NCBI GenBank assembly: GCA_942491945.1
Contig: CALODD010000043.1
Coordinates: 1-25,314, forward strand
Reading direction: 5' to 3'
From: JAJDYQ01 sp942491945
GTDB lineage: Bacteria > Pseudomonadota > Gammaproteobacteria > JAJDYQ01
Length of the DNA: 25,314 bases
Shown: one piece after another, positions 1 through 9,645 of the stretch
Position numbering within the stretch: the first letter of the stretch is position 1
Layout: the number at the start of each line of letters is the position of its first letter
Notes under the pieces: generated by a model
Seen by the model: only the letters and a program-made list of their open reading frames with translations
What the model was told of the DNA's origin: nothing
The model's database searches: none
Program-made: the position numbers and the translations under genes

Positions 1-1291
<1,291 letters not shown>

Positions 1292-1400
1292 AAAGTTTGT
1301 AGTTGCTTTTGAGGGCAACAAATCCTTGCTCGACAATGAATTAACTGACAAAAGTCACTCACATCTGTCAACAGTTTGCGTACAAACCGTCGACGCGAGC

Positions 1401-1409
1401 GCCCACACA
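1401..1409 (-). promoter_or_regulatory. boxC-like element of rRNA leader
   Basis: The minus strand reads TGTGTGGGC, matching the boxC motif of rRNA leaders, a few bases downstream of boxA. The remaining leader down to about 1292 contains no gene. It probably forms the upstream half of the RNase III processing stem, whose partner would lie beyond the window edge. Confidence 0.65.
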
Positions 1410-1423
1410 AATTATCTATCATA

Positions 1424-1435
1424 TTGTTAAAGAAC
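1424..1435 (-). promoter_or_regulatory. boxA antitermination site of rRNA leader
   Basis: The minus strand reads GTTCTTTAACAA, close to the rRNA boxA consensus TGCTCTTTAACAA that recruits NusB-NusE and the rRNA antitermination complex. It lies between the boxB-like hairpin and a boxC-like element, in the same order as in E. coli rrn leaders. Confidence 0.85.
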
Positions 1436-1443
1436 TTACTCAC

Positions 1444-1460
1444 CCGCCTTCTGGAGGCGG
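1444..1460 (-). promoter_or_regulatory. boxB-like hairpin in rRNA leader
   Basis: CCGCCT and AGGCGG form a 6-bp stem around a 5-nt loop, just upstream of boxA on the transcribed (minus) strand. This is the place of the boxB hairpin in enterobacterial rRNA leaders, which forms part of the antitermination region. No T-run follows it, so it is not an intrinsic terminator. Confidence 0.6.
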
Positions 1461-1550
1461 CCGACCAGTATATCTTAGATATATTTCAGAGGCTACGTGG
1501 TAGCAATCTGGCTGGTCTTTTTCGCTGCAGCTGCTGCAACGAGGAGGCGC

Positions 1551-1578
1551 ATTATAGGGACAAAAAGAAGGTCGTCAA
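1551..1578 (-). promoter_or_regulatory. rRNA operon P1-type promoter
   Basis: On the minus strand a -35 TTGACG (1573-1578) and a perfect -10 TATAAT (1551-1556) are separated by 16 bp, as in E. coli rrn P1. The bases around the -10, CCCTATAATGCGCC, match what I recall of rrnB P1, including the GC-rich discriminator associated with stringent (ppGpp/DksA) control. The promoter lies about 260 nt upstream of the mature 16S end. Assignment is from motif and context; no transcription start is shown. Confidence 0.88.
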
Positions 1579-1618
1579 GACAATTTGTAAAATAATTTAA
1601 ATAAATCCGAGCTATTTG
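1579..1618 (-). promoter_or_regulatory. UP element upstream of rRNA P1
   Basis: The 40 bp immediately upstream of the -35 box on the minus strand are strongly A+T rich, with runs such as TTTATTTAAATTATTTTAC. In rRNA promoters such a tract is bound by the C-terminal domains of the RNA polymerase alpha subunits. The role is inferred from position and composition. FIS sites may lie further upstream but I could not identify one confidently. Confidence 0.6.
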
Positions 1619-1687
1619 AAAATTGCATTTAAATTCAATACGTTAAAAAACCATCTTGACTGTAAGACAACCCCTTATTACCAGTAA

Positions 1688-2890
1688 TCAGCCCGTTAAT
1701 GTCACTTTCGCAAAGCGACGTTTACCAACCTGAAAAATAAAGGGGCCACCTGCGGTCATTTTTTTACGGGAATCGTCCAATTTCGCCCCGTCGAGCTTCA
1801 CAGCTCCCTGTTTCACCATCCTGTGACCATCGGATGTACTCCCAACCAGGCCTGTATCCTTCAATAGATTGGCCAGCGGTAGTCCCTCTTCCTCGACGGT
1901 CAATGTAAATTCCGGAATATCATCAGGAATAGAGCCTTTCTGGAATTGGGCCACAAAGCCTTCACGTGCCGCTGTGGCTTTCTCCTGACTATGGAAACGA
2001 GCAATGATCTCTTCTGCTAACAGGAATTTAATATCTCGAGGGTTCTTACCTGACTCAATATCTTGTTTAAACTGCTGTATCTCATCCAATGGCTTGAAAC
2101 TGAGCAATTCAAAGTAGCGCCACATCAGATCATCCGATATCGACATAATCTTGCCGAACATTTGATCAGGCTCATCAGAGATGGCTATATAGTTATTGAG
2201 TGATTTGGACATCTTTTGCACGCCGTCGAGACCTTCCAGGATCGGCATGGTCAAAATACACTGCGGTTTGTGCCCATAGGTTTCCTGCAGTTGACGCCCC
2301 ACCAGTAAGTTAAACTTCTGATCTGTCCCTCCAAGTTCAATATCGGCTTTCATCGCCACAGAGTCATAACCCTGTACCAGTGGATAAAGAAATTCATGAA
2401 TAGCGATCGATTGCCCACCCTTGTAGCGCTTGGAGAAATCATCACGCTCCAGCATCCGCGCCACGGTATGTTTGGCCGCAAGCTGGATCATATCGACAGC
2501 ACTAAACTGGCCCATCCATTCTGAATTAAACATGACCTGGGTTTTTTCCGGGTCCAGGATCTTAAAGACCTGTGCAGTATAGGTTTCAGCGTTTTTCTTA
2601 ATTTCTTCAGCCGATAGCGGCGGACGCGTCGCACTCTTACCGGTGGGGTCGCCGATCATCGCAGTAAAGTCTCCGATCAGAAACAGCACCTCATGCCCCA
2701 GATTCTGAAACTGTTTAAGTTTGTTGATCAACACCGTATGCCCCAGATGCAGATCGGGTGCGGTGGGATCAAAACCAGCTTTCACACGCAAGGGGCGACC
2801 TTCTTGTAAACGCTTTTGCAGTTCATCTTCGGGCAGGACTTCATCCACACCACGATTAATCAGGGCCATTTGTTCCTGTACAGATGTCAT
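1688..2890 (-). CDS. tyrS: Tyrosyl-tRNA synthetase
   Basis: Class Ic aminoacyl-tRNA synthetase that activates tyrosine with ATP and charges tRNA-Tyr in the cytoplasm. The 400-residue protein carries the Rossmann-fold signatures HLGH at 48-51 (HIGH motif) and KMSKS at 226-230. It also has the tyrosine-pocket segment near QGYDS (173-177) and the GGTDQKFN stretch at 187-194. A C-terminal S4-type RNA-binding domain covers roughly 335-400. Length and motifs fit the TyrRS clade called TyrZ in pseudomonads rather than the E. coli-type clade. The ATG start is preceded by AGGA at very short spacing. It is transcribed toward the 16S gene and is divergent from the M23 peptidase gene. No frameshift or missing residue is seen. 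Confidence 0.97.
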   Translation of the reverse strand: MTSVQEQMALINRGVDEVLPEDELQKRLQEGRPLRVKAGFDPTAPDLHLGHTVLINKLKQFQNLGHEVLFLIGDFTAMIGDPTGKSATRPPLSAEEIKKNAETYTAQVFKILDPEKTQVMFNSEWMGQFSAVDMIQLAAKHTVARMLERDDFSKRYKGGQSIAIHEFLYPLVQGYDSVAMKADIELGGTDQKFNLLVGRQLQETYGHKPQCILTMPILEGLDGVQKMSKSLNNYIAISDEPDQMFGKIMSISDDLMWRYFELLSFKPLDEIQQFKQDIESGKNPRDIKFLLAEEIIARFHSQEKATAAREGFVAQFQKGSIPDDIPEFTLTVEEEGLPLANLLKDTGLVGSTSDGHRMVKQGAVKLDGAKLDDSRKKMTAGGPFIFQVGKRRFAKVTLTG

Positions 2891-2996
2891 TATCCTACTC
2901 TCGAATTAGCACTGGCTCGAAAAAGGGCGGCATTATAACGGCAATACAGGTGATTGCCTGCAGAAATCATCCTCGATAATCAATTACTTATAACGG

Positions 2997-3023
2997 TTGA
3001 CCCAGCCCTCAGGGTTAGATAAT
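2997..3023 (+). promoter_or_regulatory. Candidate sigma70 promoter for the M23 peptidase gene
   Basis: TTGACC (2997-3002) and GATAAT (3018-3023) are spaced 15 bp apart, 55 bp upstream of the peptidase ATG in the divergent tyrS intergenic region. The spacing is short, so this is a weak prediction. Confidence 0.35.
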
Positions 3024-3077
3024 CTCCCGGCACAATAACATTAAAACCCTTATTTTTCCGTGCCTTAGCAGGAATTA

Positions 3078-4412
3078 ATGAAACTAAACCTTAGCGATAT
3101 GTCTTACTTGGGGAAAAAACAGGCCGTTTTTCTGGCTTTCGGATTGATCGTGGCCGGGCTCAGCCTTGGCGCTATTCCGTACTCAGACAAAAATCTTTCA
3201 GGCCAGGAACTCACACGCATTGAAGTTAAACTGCCTGATTTAATCGAAACCGTTAGCCCACAACCTGTTCATGCTGCTCAAAACAGCATTGATTGGCAAG
3301 AAGAAAAAGTTCGTAAAGGCGACAGTCTATCCGCTATTTTTAAACGTGCTGGCCTGTCGGCTAAAACACTGCACAACATCATGCAAAGCGGTAAAGAAGC
3401 CAAAGGCTTTAAGCATATCCGTCCCGGTCAAACTCTGCGTTTTGGCTATACCGAGGGTCAGTTTAAACAGATACAACTCCCTCAGAATAAGACTAGTACG
3501 CTGATCGCCAAGCTTAATGGAAATAAATGGCTAACTTCACAGAACACAAAATCAGTAGAAACACGTATTGAGCATAGCTACGGTGTGATCAGGCATTCAT
3601 TGTTTGCTGCGGGATACAAAGCTGGACTCAGCGACAACACCTTGATGCAGATGGTTGGAATCTTTGAATGGGATATTAACTTCACCTTAGATATTCGCGA
3701 GGGAGACAGCTTCTCTGTCGTGTATGAAACGAAATACCTCGACGGCGAAAAAATCGGCGATGGCTCAATCATTGCTGCCGAATTCATCAACCAGGGTAAA
3801 GGCTACCAGGCCGCGCGTTATACCGATAGTAAGGGTGAATCAGACTACTACGCCGCCAACGGCAAAGCCATGCGCAAAGCTTTTCTACGTTCACCGATGA
3901 AAGTCTCCCGTATTAGCTCGCGCTTTACCAAACGCCGCTGGCATCCGATTTTAAAGCGTTGGAAAGCTCACAGAGGCGTTGATTATGCCGCCGCCAAAGG
4001 AACACCAATAAGGGCAACCAGTAGCGGCAAAGTGGCACATAAAGGCTGGAAAGGCGCTTATGGAAAAGCAATCTTCCTGCAACACGGTAAAAAGTACACA
4101 ACAGTCTATGGCCATTTAAACGGTTATGCCAAAGGCCTACGTAAAGGTAAGCGCGTTAAGCAGGGACAGATCATTGGGTATGTCGGCTCAACTGGCCGCT
4201 CTACTGGCCCTCATTTACATTATGAGTTACGAGTCAACGGCGTGCACCGTAATCCATTGACTATTAAACTGCCTCAGGCAAAGTCCTTACCTAAAAAACT
4301 GATGGCTGATTTTAAAGTGCAATCCAGCCCTCTATTTAACCGTCTCGCATTACTCAACGCGACACAACTTGCTGCAAACACTTCTGATATATCTAGCGCA
4401 TCAACCAACTAA
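3078..4412 (+). CDS. mepM: OapA/LysM-like and M23 domain murein endopeptidase
   Basis: Predicted envelope-anchored peptidoglycan hydrolase that cleaves peptide cross-links for wall growth, in the family of E. coli MepM (YebA). The 444-residue protein has one N-terminal membrane segment at about 16-33. A LysM/OapA-like wall-binding module lies around 75-125 (RKGDSLSAIF ... RPGQTLRFGY), followed by a linker domain at 140-260. The C-terminal M23 domain spans 290-395. The zinc and catalytic residues are visible: H298 and D302 in HRGVD, H346 in YGHLN, H379 and H381 in PHLHYE, so the domain looks active. The ATG at 3078 has AGGAA just upstream. It is followed 23 nt later by anmK; the pair joins wall cleavage to recycling of anhydro-muropeptide sugars. 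Confidence 0.93.
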   Translation: MKLNLSDMSYLGKKQAVFLAFGLIVAGLSLGAIPYSDKNLSGQELTRIEVKLPDLIETVSPQPVHAAQNSIDWQEEKVRKGDSLSAIFKRAGLSAKTLHNIMQSGKEAKGFKHIRPGQTLRFGYTEGQFKQIQLPQNKTSTLIAKLNGNKWLTSQNTKSVETRIEHSYGVIRHSLFAAGYKAGLSDNTLMQMVGIFEWDINFTLDIREGDSFSVVYETKYLDGEKIGDGSIIAAEFINQGKGYQAARYTDSKGESDYYAANGKAMRKAFLRSPMKVSRISSRFTKRRWHPILKRWKAHRGVDYAAAKGTPIRATSSGKVAHKGWKGAYGKAIFLQHGKKYTTVYGHLNGYAKGLRKGKRVKQGQIIGYVGSTGRSTGPHLHYELRVNGVHRNPLTIKLPQAKSLPKKLMADFKVQSSPLFNRLALLNATQLAANTSDISSASTN

Positions 4413-4435
4413 CATATCTGCCATAGCCGATACTC

Positions 4436-5556
4436 ATGACACACACGGGTTACTTTATCGGCATCATGACCGGCACCAGTGTCGATGCGGTTGATACGGC
4501 GCTCATTCGAATCAACGAGAACGGAACACCAACCTTCGATTCCGGCTATGCCCATCCCATAGATAATTCGCTCAGACAAAGAATATTAAGCTGTAGCCGC
4601 GGAGAAGATGATCGACTGGATACACTAGCCACTCTGGATTTAGAACTGGCATCCATCTATAGCTATTGCGTAGAGCAGTTACTAAACAATGTCCAGGTCA
4701 GCACGAAGCAGATCGTCGCGATTGGCAGCCACGGCCAGACGATCAGGCACTGTCCTGAATGCACGCCACCCTACACTGTACAACTCGGGAATGGCGATTT
4801 GCTGGCACAGAATTCAGGAATCACAACGGTATCGAATTTCAGGCAACGCGATATCGCCCTTGGCGGTCAAGGAGCACCACTTGCGCCGCTGTTTCATCAC
4901 CAGCTTTTTCATCAAGAAGGTAAAACAGTAATTGTTGCCAATCTTGGCGGAATCGCCAACATCAGCATACTCACCACTGATGGCTTAATTTCAGGTTGTG
5001 ATACCGGGCCTGCGAATACGCTCATGGATCAATGGATTTTTCATCATAAGCAACAACGCTACGATAAGAATGCTCAGTGGGCTAAAACAGGAACGATGAA
5101 CGCGCAGCTGCTAGAAAAACTGCTTAATGAACCCTGGCTCCACCAAATTCCCCAAAAAGCACAGGTCCTGAGCTTTTTAATCTGCAATGGCTAAATCAGA
5201 ATCTAAAAGGCATGGATGTTTCACCTGAAGATGTACAACGTACGCTTTGCGAATTCACCGCCATAACGCTTACTCAGGCGATTACTGACTACTCAGAACA
5301 TGCACCCGACAAACTCATCCTTTGCGGTGGCGGTGCTTCAAACCCTTTATTGGTCGAACATATTAAGTCACTTGTTCAATTCCCAGTCGAGCCTGCGTCG
5401 GATTACGGCATTGAACCTGACTGGATTGAAGCAACTATGTTTGCCTGGCTAGCCTACCGAACTTTGAATGGATTACCCGGAAATGTTCCTGCAGTAACTG
5501 GCGCCACAGAAGCCAGTGTTCTGGGGATGATCCACCCAGCAAACAAAACCAGTTAG
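4436..5556 (+). pseudogene. anmK: Anhydro-N-acetylmuramic acid kinase, one frameshift (likely sequencing error)
   Basis: AnmK phosphorylates and opens 1,6-anhydroMurNAc to MurNAc-6-phosphate in murein recycling. The first part (4436-5194) carries the ATP-binding GTSVDAVD motif near residue 13, the SHGQTIRH segment and GGIANIS. The second part (to 5556) carries the C-terminal CGGGASNPLL segment. The two parts together make about 366 residues, the usual length. The frame breaks at an A run (5154-5158, CCCCAAAAAGC). Adding one A restores the expected PKSTGPELFNLQWL continuation, with no residues missing on either side. I conclude that the real gene is probably intact and one base was lost in a homopolymer. 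It lies 23 nt after the M23 peptidase gene and is convergent with erpA, whose end is 4 nt away. Confidence 0.93.
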
Positions 5557-5560
5557 CTGA

Positions 5561-5923
5561 TCAAATAGAGAAGGATGCTCCACAACCGCAAGTTGTATTG
5601 GCATTCGGATTATTTATAACAAATTGAGCGCCAGTCAGGTCTTCCTGAAAACGAATTTCAGCTCCCATGAGATACTGCATACTCATAGTATCGACTACGA
5701 CTGATACGCCGTCTTTTTCGATTTGCAGATCATCATCATTTGCCTGCTCGTCAAACTCAAAACCATACTGAAAGCCAGAGCATCCGCCACCGGTGATGAA
5801 TACACGTAATTTGAGTTCGGAATTATCCTCGGCTTCAACCAGCTTTTTCACCTGGTTAACCGCAGAGTCTGAAAAAATTAATGGGCTATCGCCACTATCT
5901 GCCTGAATCACTGTTGCACTCAT
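5561..5923 (-). CDS. erpA: Iron-sulfur cluster insertion protein ErpA
   Basis: A-type carrier that accepts Fe-S clusters from the assembly scaffold and delivers them to target apoproteins. The 120-residue protein has the three conserved cluster ligands: C48 in GGGCSGFQYGF, and C112 and C114 in TTCGCGASFSI at the C terminus. Length and the C-terminal motif distinguish it from IscU or Nfu scaffolds; the acidic insertion around 58-67 and the pairing with the argC block favour ErpA over IscA. A GGAG ribosome-binding site lies about 7 nt before the ATG. It is the last gene of the argC-DUF6776-bactofilin-erpA run, 33 nt after the bactofilin gene. Confidence 0.93.
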   Translation of the reverse strand: MSATVIQADSGDSPLIFSDSAVNQVKKLVEAEDNSELKLRVFITGGGCSGFQYGFEFDEQANDDDLQIEKDGVSVVVDTMSMQYLMGAEIRFQEDLTGAQFVINNPNANTTCGCGASFSI

Positions 5924-5956
5924 TTAAAACTCCAAGTCGTTGCAAAAGTAAGGCGA

Positions 5957-6409
5957 CTAAGAACCTTCTTCAGTTGCAACTTTGTTTGAAACGCGAGCGG
6001 TTGGTTTACTTGATTTCGACATTTCGAGCACAGGATTCTTAACCTCTGCTTCATGCACCAACTGACCGTTTATTTCGGCACCAATCGCCATTTCAATTAA
6101 ATTGTAATACACATTGCCGGTTACGCGCGCCTTGGCTGCCAGCTCTATACGTTCAGAAGCATAGACATCACCAATTACCGTACCGTTCAACACTATATGG
6201 GGGACACGTACCTGACCTTCAATACTGCCTTTGTCACTTAAATTAAGAATAGAAGCTGTGCCAGATTTCGCTTCGACATTACCGATAATCGAACCGTCAA
6301 CAAATAAGCCACCATCAAAAATGACATCGCCCCTGACTTCAGTGTCACCACCGACCAGGGTATGTACCTTGCCGGAGTTTTTCTTGTCCTTACCGCCCAT
6401 TGAAATCAT
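5957..6409 (-). CDS. Bactofilin family cytoskeletal protein
   Basis: Bactofilins polymerise without nucleotide into filaments that scaffold cell-wall or polarity proteins under the inner membrane. The 150-residue protein has the typical design: a short polar N-terminal tail with KDKKN, then repeated short beta segments at about 14-118 (TLVGGDTEVRGDVIF, DGSIIGNVEAK, GTVIGDVYAS, ARVTGNVYYN) that build the right-handed beta helix. A disordered C-terminal tail follows. The frame opens at 6409, only 3 nt after the upstream stop. The second ATG at 6400 has a better-placed GAGAG and may be the real start. Its neighbour on one side is a coiled-coil membrane protein and, across erpA and anmK, there is an M23 peptidase, a common functional partner of bactofilins. 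Confidence 0.9.
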   Translation of the reverse strand: MISMGGKDKKNSGKVHTLVGGDTEVRGDVIFDGGLFVDGSIIGNVEAKSGTASILNLSDKGSIEGQVRVPHIVLNGTVIGDVYASERIELAAKARVTGNVYYNLIEMAIGAEINGQLVHEAEVKNPVLEMSKSSKPTARVSNKVATEEGS

Positions 6410-6412
6410 CTC

Positions 6413-7123
6413 TCATGTCCTCGTTTTATGCCAGTCGAATCGCTTGACTGGGTTTTTTATCACGTGCCCCTTCTTGCGCTTCAATGTCACGACAACATCA
6501 CGGGGCTGAAAGCCTTCAGGAAAACGCAGGCTACCACTGATCTCCTGATAATAGTGGAATTTATACGTAATTGGTTTCTTTTTACTGACCCGTATCTCGG
6601 AAAGCTTCAGCGCTTTCTCCTGATTATTCAGTATCCCATGTACGGTTATATTCACTCCACCTTCGGCCAGATTATCATTTTTTCCAGCTTGGGTTAATAT
6701 CATTTTAAAATGATACAGATCTTTACCGGCCGGCATTGTCGTAAATTTATACACACTTAAGCCAGAACGGCCTTTATCTGGTGAAATAATCGATTTATAA
6801 AACGATACATCTTCCCTGAGTCGCGCTATCTCTTCCTGCCCGGCTTTGACATCCCGCGCTAACTCAATTTTCGCTTCACGGTCTACCTGAGCAGTCCTTT
6901 CCAGGATGGAGATACGAGCTTGCATATCACGCCCCACCTGAGTGGTTTGATCGAGTTGATCATGCAGTAAACGAGTTTTTTTCTGCTCTTCGTCGTACCT
7001 CTGTACACCAGAACTCATGCCGTACTGATAGACCAGTACTACTGAAACACCCCATAAGACCGCATTCACAATCGCCAGGGCTCGAAACCGACCCGGGCGA
7101 TGCTCCTTAATGATAAATGCCAT
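6413..7123 (-). CDS. DUF6776 family membrane-anchored coiled-coil protein
   Basis: Function unknown. The 236-residue protein has a basic N-terminus, one membrane segment at about 16-34, then a long charged heptad-rich region at about 42-108 that should form a coiled coil. A compact beta-rich C-terminal domain follows at about 118-228, ending in a very basic tail (LKRKKGHVIKNPVKR). The topology suggests a periplasmic coiled coil plus sensor or binding domain. It sits 2 nt downstream of argC and 3 nt upstream of bactofilin, so it is almost certainly co-transcribed and perhaps translationally coupled. This gene recurs next to bactofilin in related gammaproteobacteria as I recall, which makes a structural or wall-related role more likely than a link to arginine synthesis. 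Confidence 0.8.
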   Translation of the reverse strand: MAFIIKEHRPGRFRALAIVNAVLWGVSVVLVYQYGMSSGVQRYDEEQKKTRLLHDQLDQTTQVGRDMQARISILERTAQVDREAKIELARDVKAGQEEIARLREDVSFYKSIISPDKGRSGLSVYKFTTMPAGKDLYHFKMILTQAGKNDNLAEGGVNITVHGILNNQEKALKLSEIRVSKKKPITYKFHYYQEISGSLRFPEGFQPRDVVVTLKRKKGHVIKNPVKRFDWHKTRT

Positions 7124-7125
7124 GC

Positions 7126-8157
7126 TTACGGCAACAGTGCAGCGCGATCCAGACCAGATATTTCTGGAAGATCGAACATCAAATTCATATTTTGAATGGC
7201 CTGACCTGCAGCTCCTTTCACTAGATTATCAATGACCGACAATATGACCACCATATGGTCATTGGGTGACTGATGCACCGCGATACGGCACATATTCGAT
7301 GAACGGACAGAACGTGTTTCGGGATGAGTCCCAACAGGCATAACATCAACGAACGGCTCATCCTTATACCTGGCTTCATACAGGCCCTGTATATCAGCCA
7401 GCTCACCTTTTGCCTTGGCATACAGAGTCGAGTGTATTCCTCGGATCATCGGGGTTAAATGCGGCACAAACGTCAGACCAATGATGTCATCCGTTGCCTC
7501 AGTTAAGCCCTGGGTAATCTCAGGCAAATGGCGATGCCCGCCTACAGCATAAGCCTTGAAACTATCACCCGCCTCGCAGAACAAGGTGTCCACATTCGCA
7601 CCTCGACCAGCGCCACTGACGCCGGACTTACAATCAGCGATCAGGCTGGAACTATCTACTAAGCCATTCTCAATCAATGGCAAAAAGCCAAGTTGGGTCG
7701 CAGTCGGATAACAGCCTGGATTCGCTACCAGATTTGCAGAGCGAATATCGCTACGATTTACTTCAGGCAAACCGTAAACGGCTTCGGCAACCAGATCAGG
7801 GCAGGCATGCTCCATGCCATACCATTGCTGCCATTCATCAATATCCTTGATACGAAAGTCCGCCGCCAGATCGATGACTTTGACGCCAGCGTCCAGTAAC
7901 TCGCGTGCCATGGTCATGGCAATACCATTCGGTGTCGCAAAGAACACCACATCACACTCAGACAGTGTCTTGATATCGGGCTCTGAGAAGGCCACGTCCA
8001 GATGGCCGCGCAGGTTGGGGTATAAATCAGACACGCCCTTACCTGACTCAGCTCGAGACGTAATCACCTTAAGCTGTACATGCTCGTGGCCGCTTAACAA
8101 CCTCAATAATTCGACACCGGTATAACCTGTGCCACCAACGATACCGACCTGAATCAT
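7126..8157 (-). CDS. argC: N-acetyl-gamma-glutamyl-phosphate reductase
   Basis: Third step of arginine biosynthesis: NADPH-dependent reduction of N-acetylglutamyl-5-phosphate to the semialdehyde, in the cytoplasm. The 343-residue protein begins with the nucleotide-binding GGTGYTGVELLRLL (8-21). It has the catalytic cysteine C149 in ANPGCYPTATQLG, and the SGVSGAGRGA and GGHRHLPEI motifs that position substrate. Length fits the short (type I) ArgC family. The ATG is preceded by AGGGA. It is the first gene of the minus-strand operon, divergent from the ClC gene with a 127-bp intergenic region. I saw no clear ArgR box there. Confidence 0.97.
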   Translation of the reverse strand: MIQVGIVGGTGYTGVELLRLLSGHEHVQLKVITSRAESGKGVSDLYPNLRGHLDVAFSEPDIKTLSECDVVFFATPNGIAMTMARELLDAGVKVIDLAADFRIKDIDEWQQWYGMEHACPDLVAEAVYGLPEVNRSDIRSANLVANPGCYPTATQLGFLPLIENGLVDSSSLIADCKSGVSGAGRGANVDTLFCEAGDSFKAYAVGGHRHLPEITQGLTEATDDIIGLTFVPHLTPMIRGIHSTLYAKAKGELADIQGLYEARYKDEPFVDVMPVGTHPETRSVRSSNMCRIAVHQSPNDHMVVILSVIDNLVKGAAGQAIQNMNLMFDLPEISGLDRAALLP

Positions 8158-8284
8158 TCCCTGTTCCTGATGCGTATCAACACACTAAAATCACAATCGC
8201 GTATTCTACGACGAACCATAGCAACACGTCATTGCAAAACATTCTATTCGGGTACTTATAACAGGAATATCGTAACATCCAGCT

Positions 8285-9589
8285 ATGCTTAACCACTCAA
8301 GACGCACCTATCGCCTGTTGTTTAATCCACAAGCATGGCGAATTCGATTAACACTTTGGGCAGGAGCCATTGTACTGGGCCTGGTTTCCATCGTATTAAT
8401 CAGAGGCAGTGAAATTCTGGATCAACTATTCCTCGATTTCACACAGCAATACCCATACGCACCAATATTCATCACGCCAACCAGCTTCATCATCATCGTC
8501 TGGCTGATCCATAAATATTTTCCAGGTAGTCAGGGCGGTGGCGTTCCACAAACCATCGCCAGCCTGCAGCATGTCACGCCAGATCATCTGGTTTCACTAC
8601 GCATATTGGTCGGTAAGACGATTCTTGTACTTGCGGCTCTGGCCGCTGGCGCCTCCATCGGTATCGGTGGACCGATGGTACATATCGGTGCCAGCATTAT
8701 GTATGTCGCCAGCCTGAGCGCCCGATATACACCGACCCATATCAAACATACCGCCATCATGGCTGGTAGTGCCGCAGCCATCGCCGCAATCTTCAGTGCA
8801 CCGCTGGCTGGCTTTGCTTTTGCAATGGAGGAAATCAGCCGCTCATTCCAGCCCCGCCGCAGTGGGTTAATCATCGTGACAGTATTACTCGCCATGTTAG
8901 TGCTCGCAGGCATTATAGATATACATCCCTACCTGGGGACACTGGATTACCTGCACCCGGAAACCCAGCCCATTTGGCTAGCCGCTCTAGTATGCGGCAT
9001 TGCCGGGGGAATACTGGGCGGTTTATTCAGTCAAGCCATAGTATCGCTAACATCCAGCACCATGGCATTTGTAAAAAGACATCCATATATGTTTGCCGGA
9101 GGCTGCGGGTTGATTGTCGCTATTCTGGGTGTGCTTAGTGCAACACCGATCTACGGTACTGGTTTCCACGTCGCAACTGAAATCGCCCAACATCCTGAAC
9201 AGTTTAATGACCCATTTTTTCCATTCGCAAAAATGATTGCGACAGCCGCCGCCTTTCTAAGTGGCATTCCAAGCGGTATCTTTGGGCCAACCATCGCCAT
9301 CGGTGCCAGCATTGGTGCAGACCTGAGCCAGTGGTTTAGTTTTATCCCAGCACAAAGTGCCGTACTCCTGGGGATGACAGCGTATTTTTCTGCTGTATTT
9401 CAGACACCAGTCACAGCGGCCATTCTGGTACTGGAGATCAGCGGTAGCCTGGACATCCTGTTACCGATTCTTGCTGCATCGTTCATCGCCTTTGCTCTAT
9501 CACGACTACTGTGCCCACAACCCTTATACCGGGTGCTTTCAGGGCACTTTATCAACATCTTTAACAATTCCGACTCGAAAAAGGCTTGA
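8285..9589 (+). CDS. ClC-family chloride transporter lacking the external gating glutamate
   Basis: Ten or more hydrophobic helices over 434 residues place this in the ClC family of anion channels and H+/Cl- exchangers of the inner membrane. The selectivity motifs are present in order: GSQGGGVPQ (81-89), GASIGIGGPMVHIGA (122-136), GIFGPTIAIGAS (331-342) and the pore tyrosine in QPLYRVL (Y414). The motif normally reading GREGP is GIGGP at 126-130, so the position of the external gating glutamate (E148 in E. coli ClcA) is glycine 128. The internal pair EE is kept at 182-183. Loss of the gate residue uncouples protons from chloride in studied exchangers, so this may act as a channel or passive pore. 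No CBS domains follow. It opens the plus-strand run ahead of the DUF4126 gene, 56 nt on. Confidence 0.92.
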   Translation: MLNHSRRTYRLLFNPQAWRIRLTLWAGAIVLGLVSIVLIRGSEILDQLFLDFTQQYPYAPIFITPTSFIIIVWLIHKYFPGSQGGGVPQTIASLQHVTPDHLVSLRILVGKTILVLAALAAGASIGIGGPMVHIGASIMYVASLSARYTPTHIKHTAIMAGSAAAIAAIFSAPLAGFAFAMEEISRSFQPRRSGLIIVTVLLAMLVLAGIIDIHPYLGTLDYLHPETQPIWLAALVCGIAGGILGGLFSQAIVSLTSSTMAFVKRHPYMFAGGCGLIVAILGVLSATPIYGTGFHVATEIAQHPEQFNDPFFPFAKMIATAAAFLSGIPSGIFGPTIAIGASIGADLSQWFSFIPAQSAVLLGMTAYFSAVFQTPVTAAILVLEISGSLDILLPILAASFIAFALSRLLCPQPLYRVLSGHFINIFNNSDSKKA

Positions 9590-9645
9590 ATTCCAGTGAT
9601 TTACACTCAATATAGATAGACAGCTTATTTGCTAAGGATCCATAT

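Noticed and set aside
1640..1675. Intrinsic terminator after tyrS
   Set aside because: On the minus strand a TCTT/AAGA stem is followed by a T run, but it has only four Watson-Crick pairs plus wobbles; too weak to call.
8158..8284. ArgR box or clear promoters in the argC/ClC divergent region
   Set aside because: TTGCAA with TATAAC is present for the ClC gene, but the spacing is 19 bp and the match is poor. No recognisable ARG box was found.
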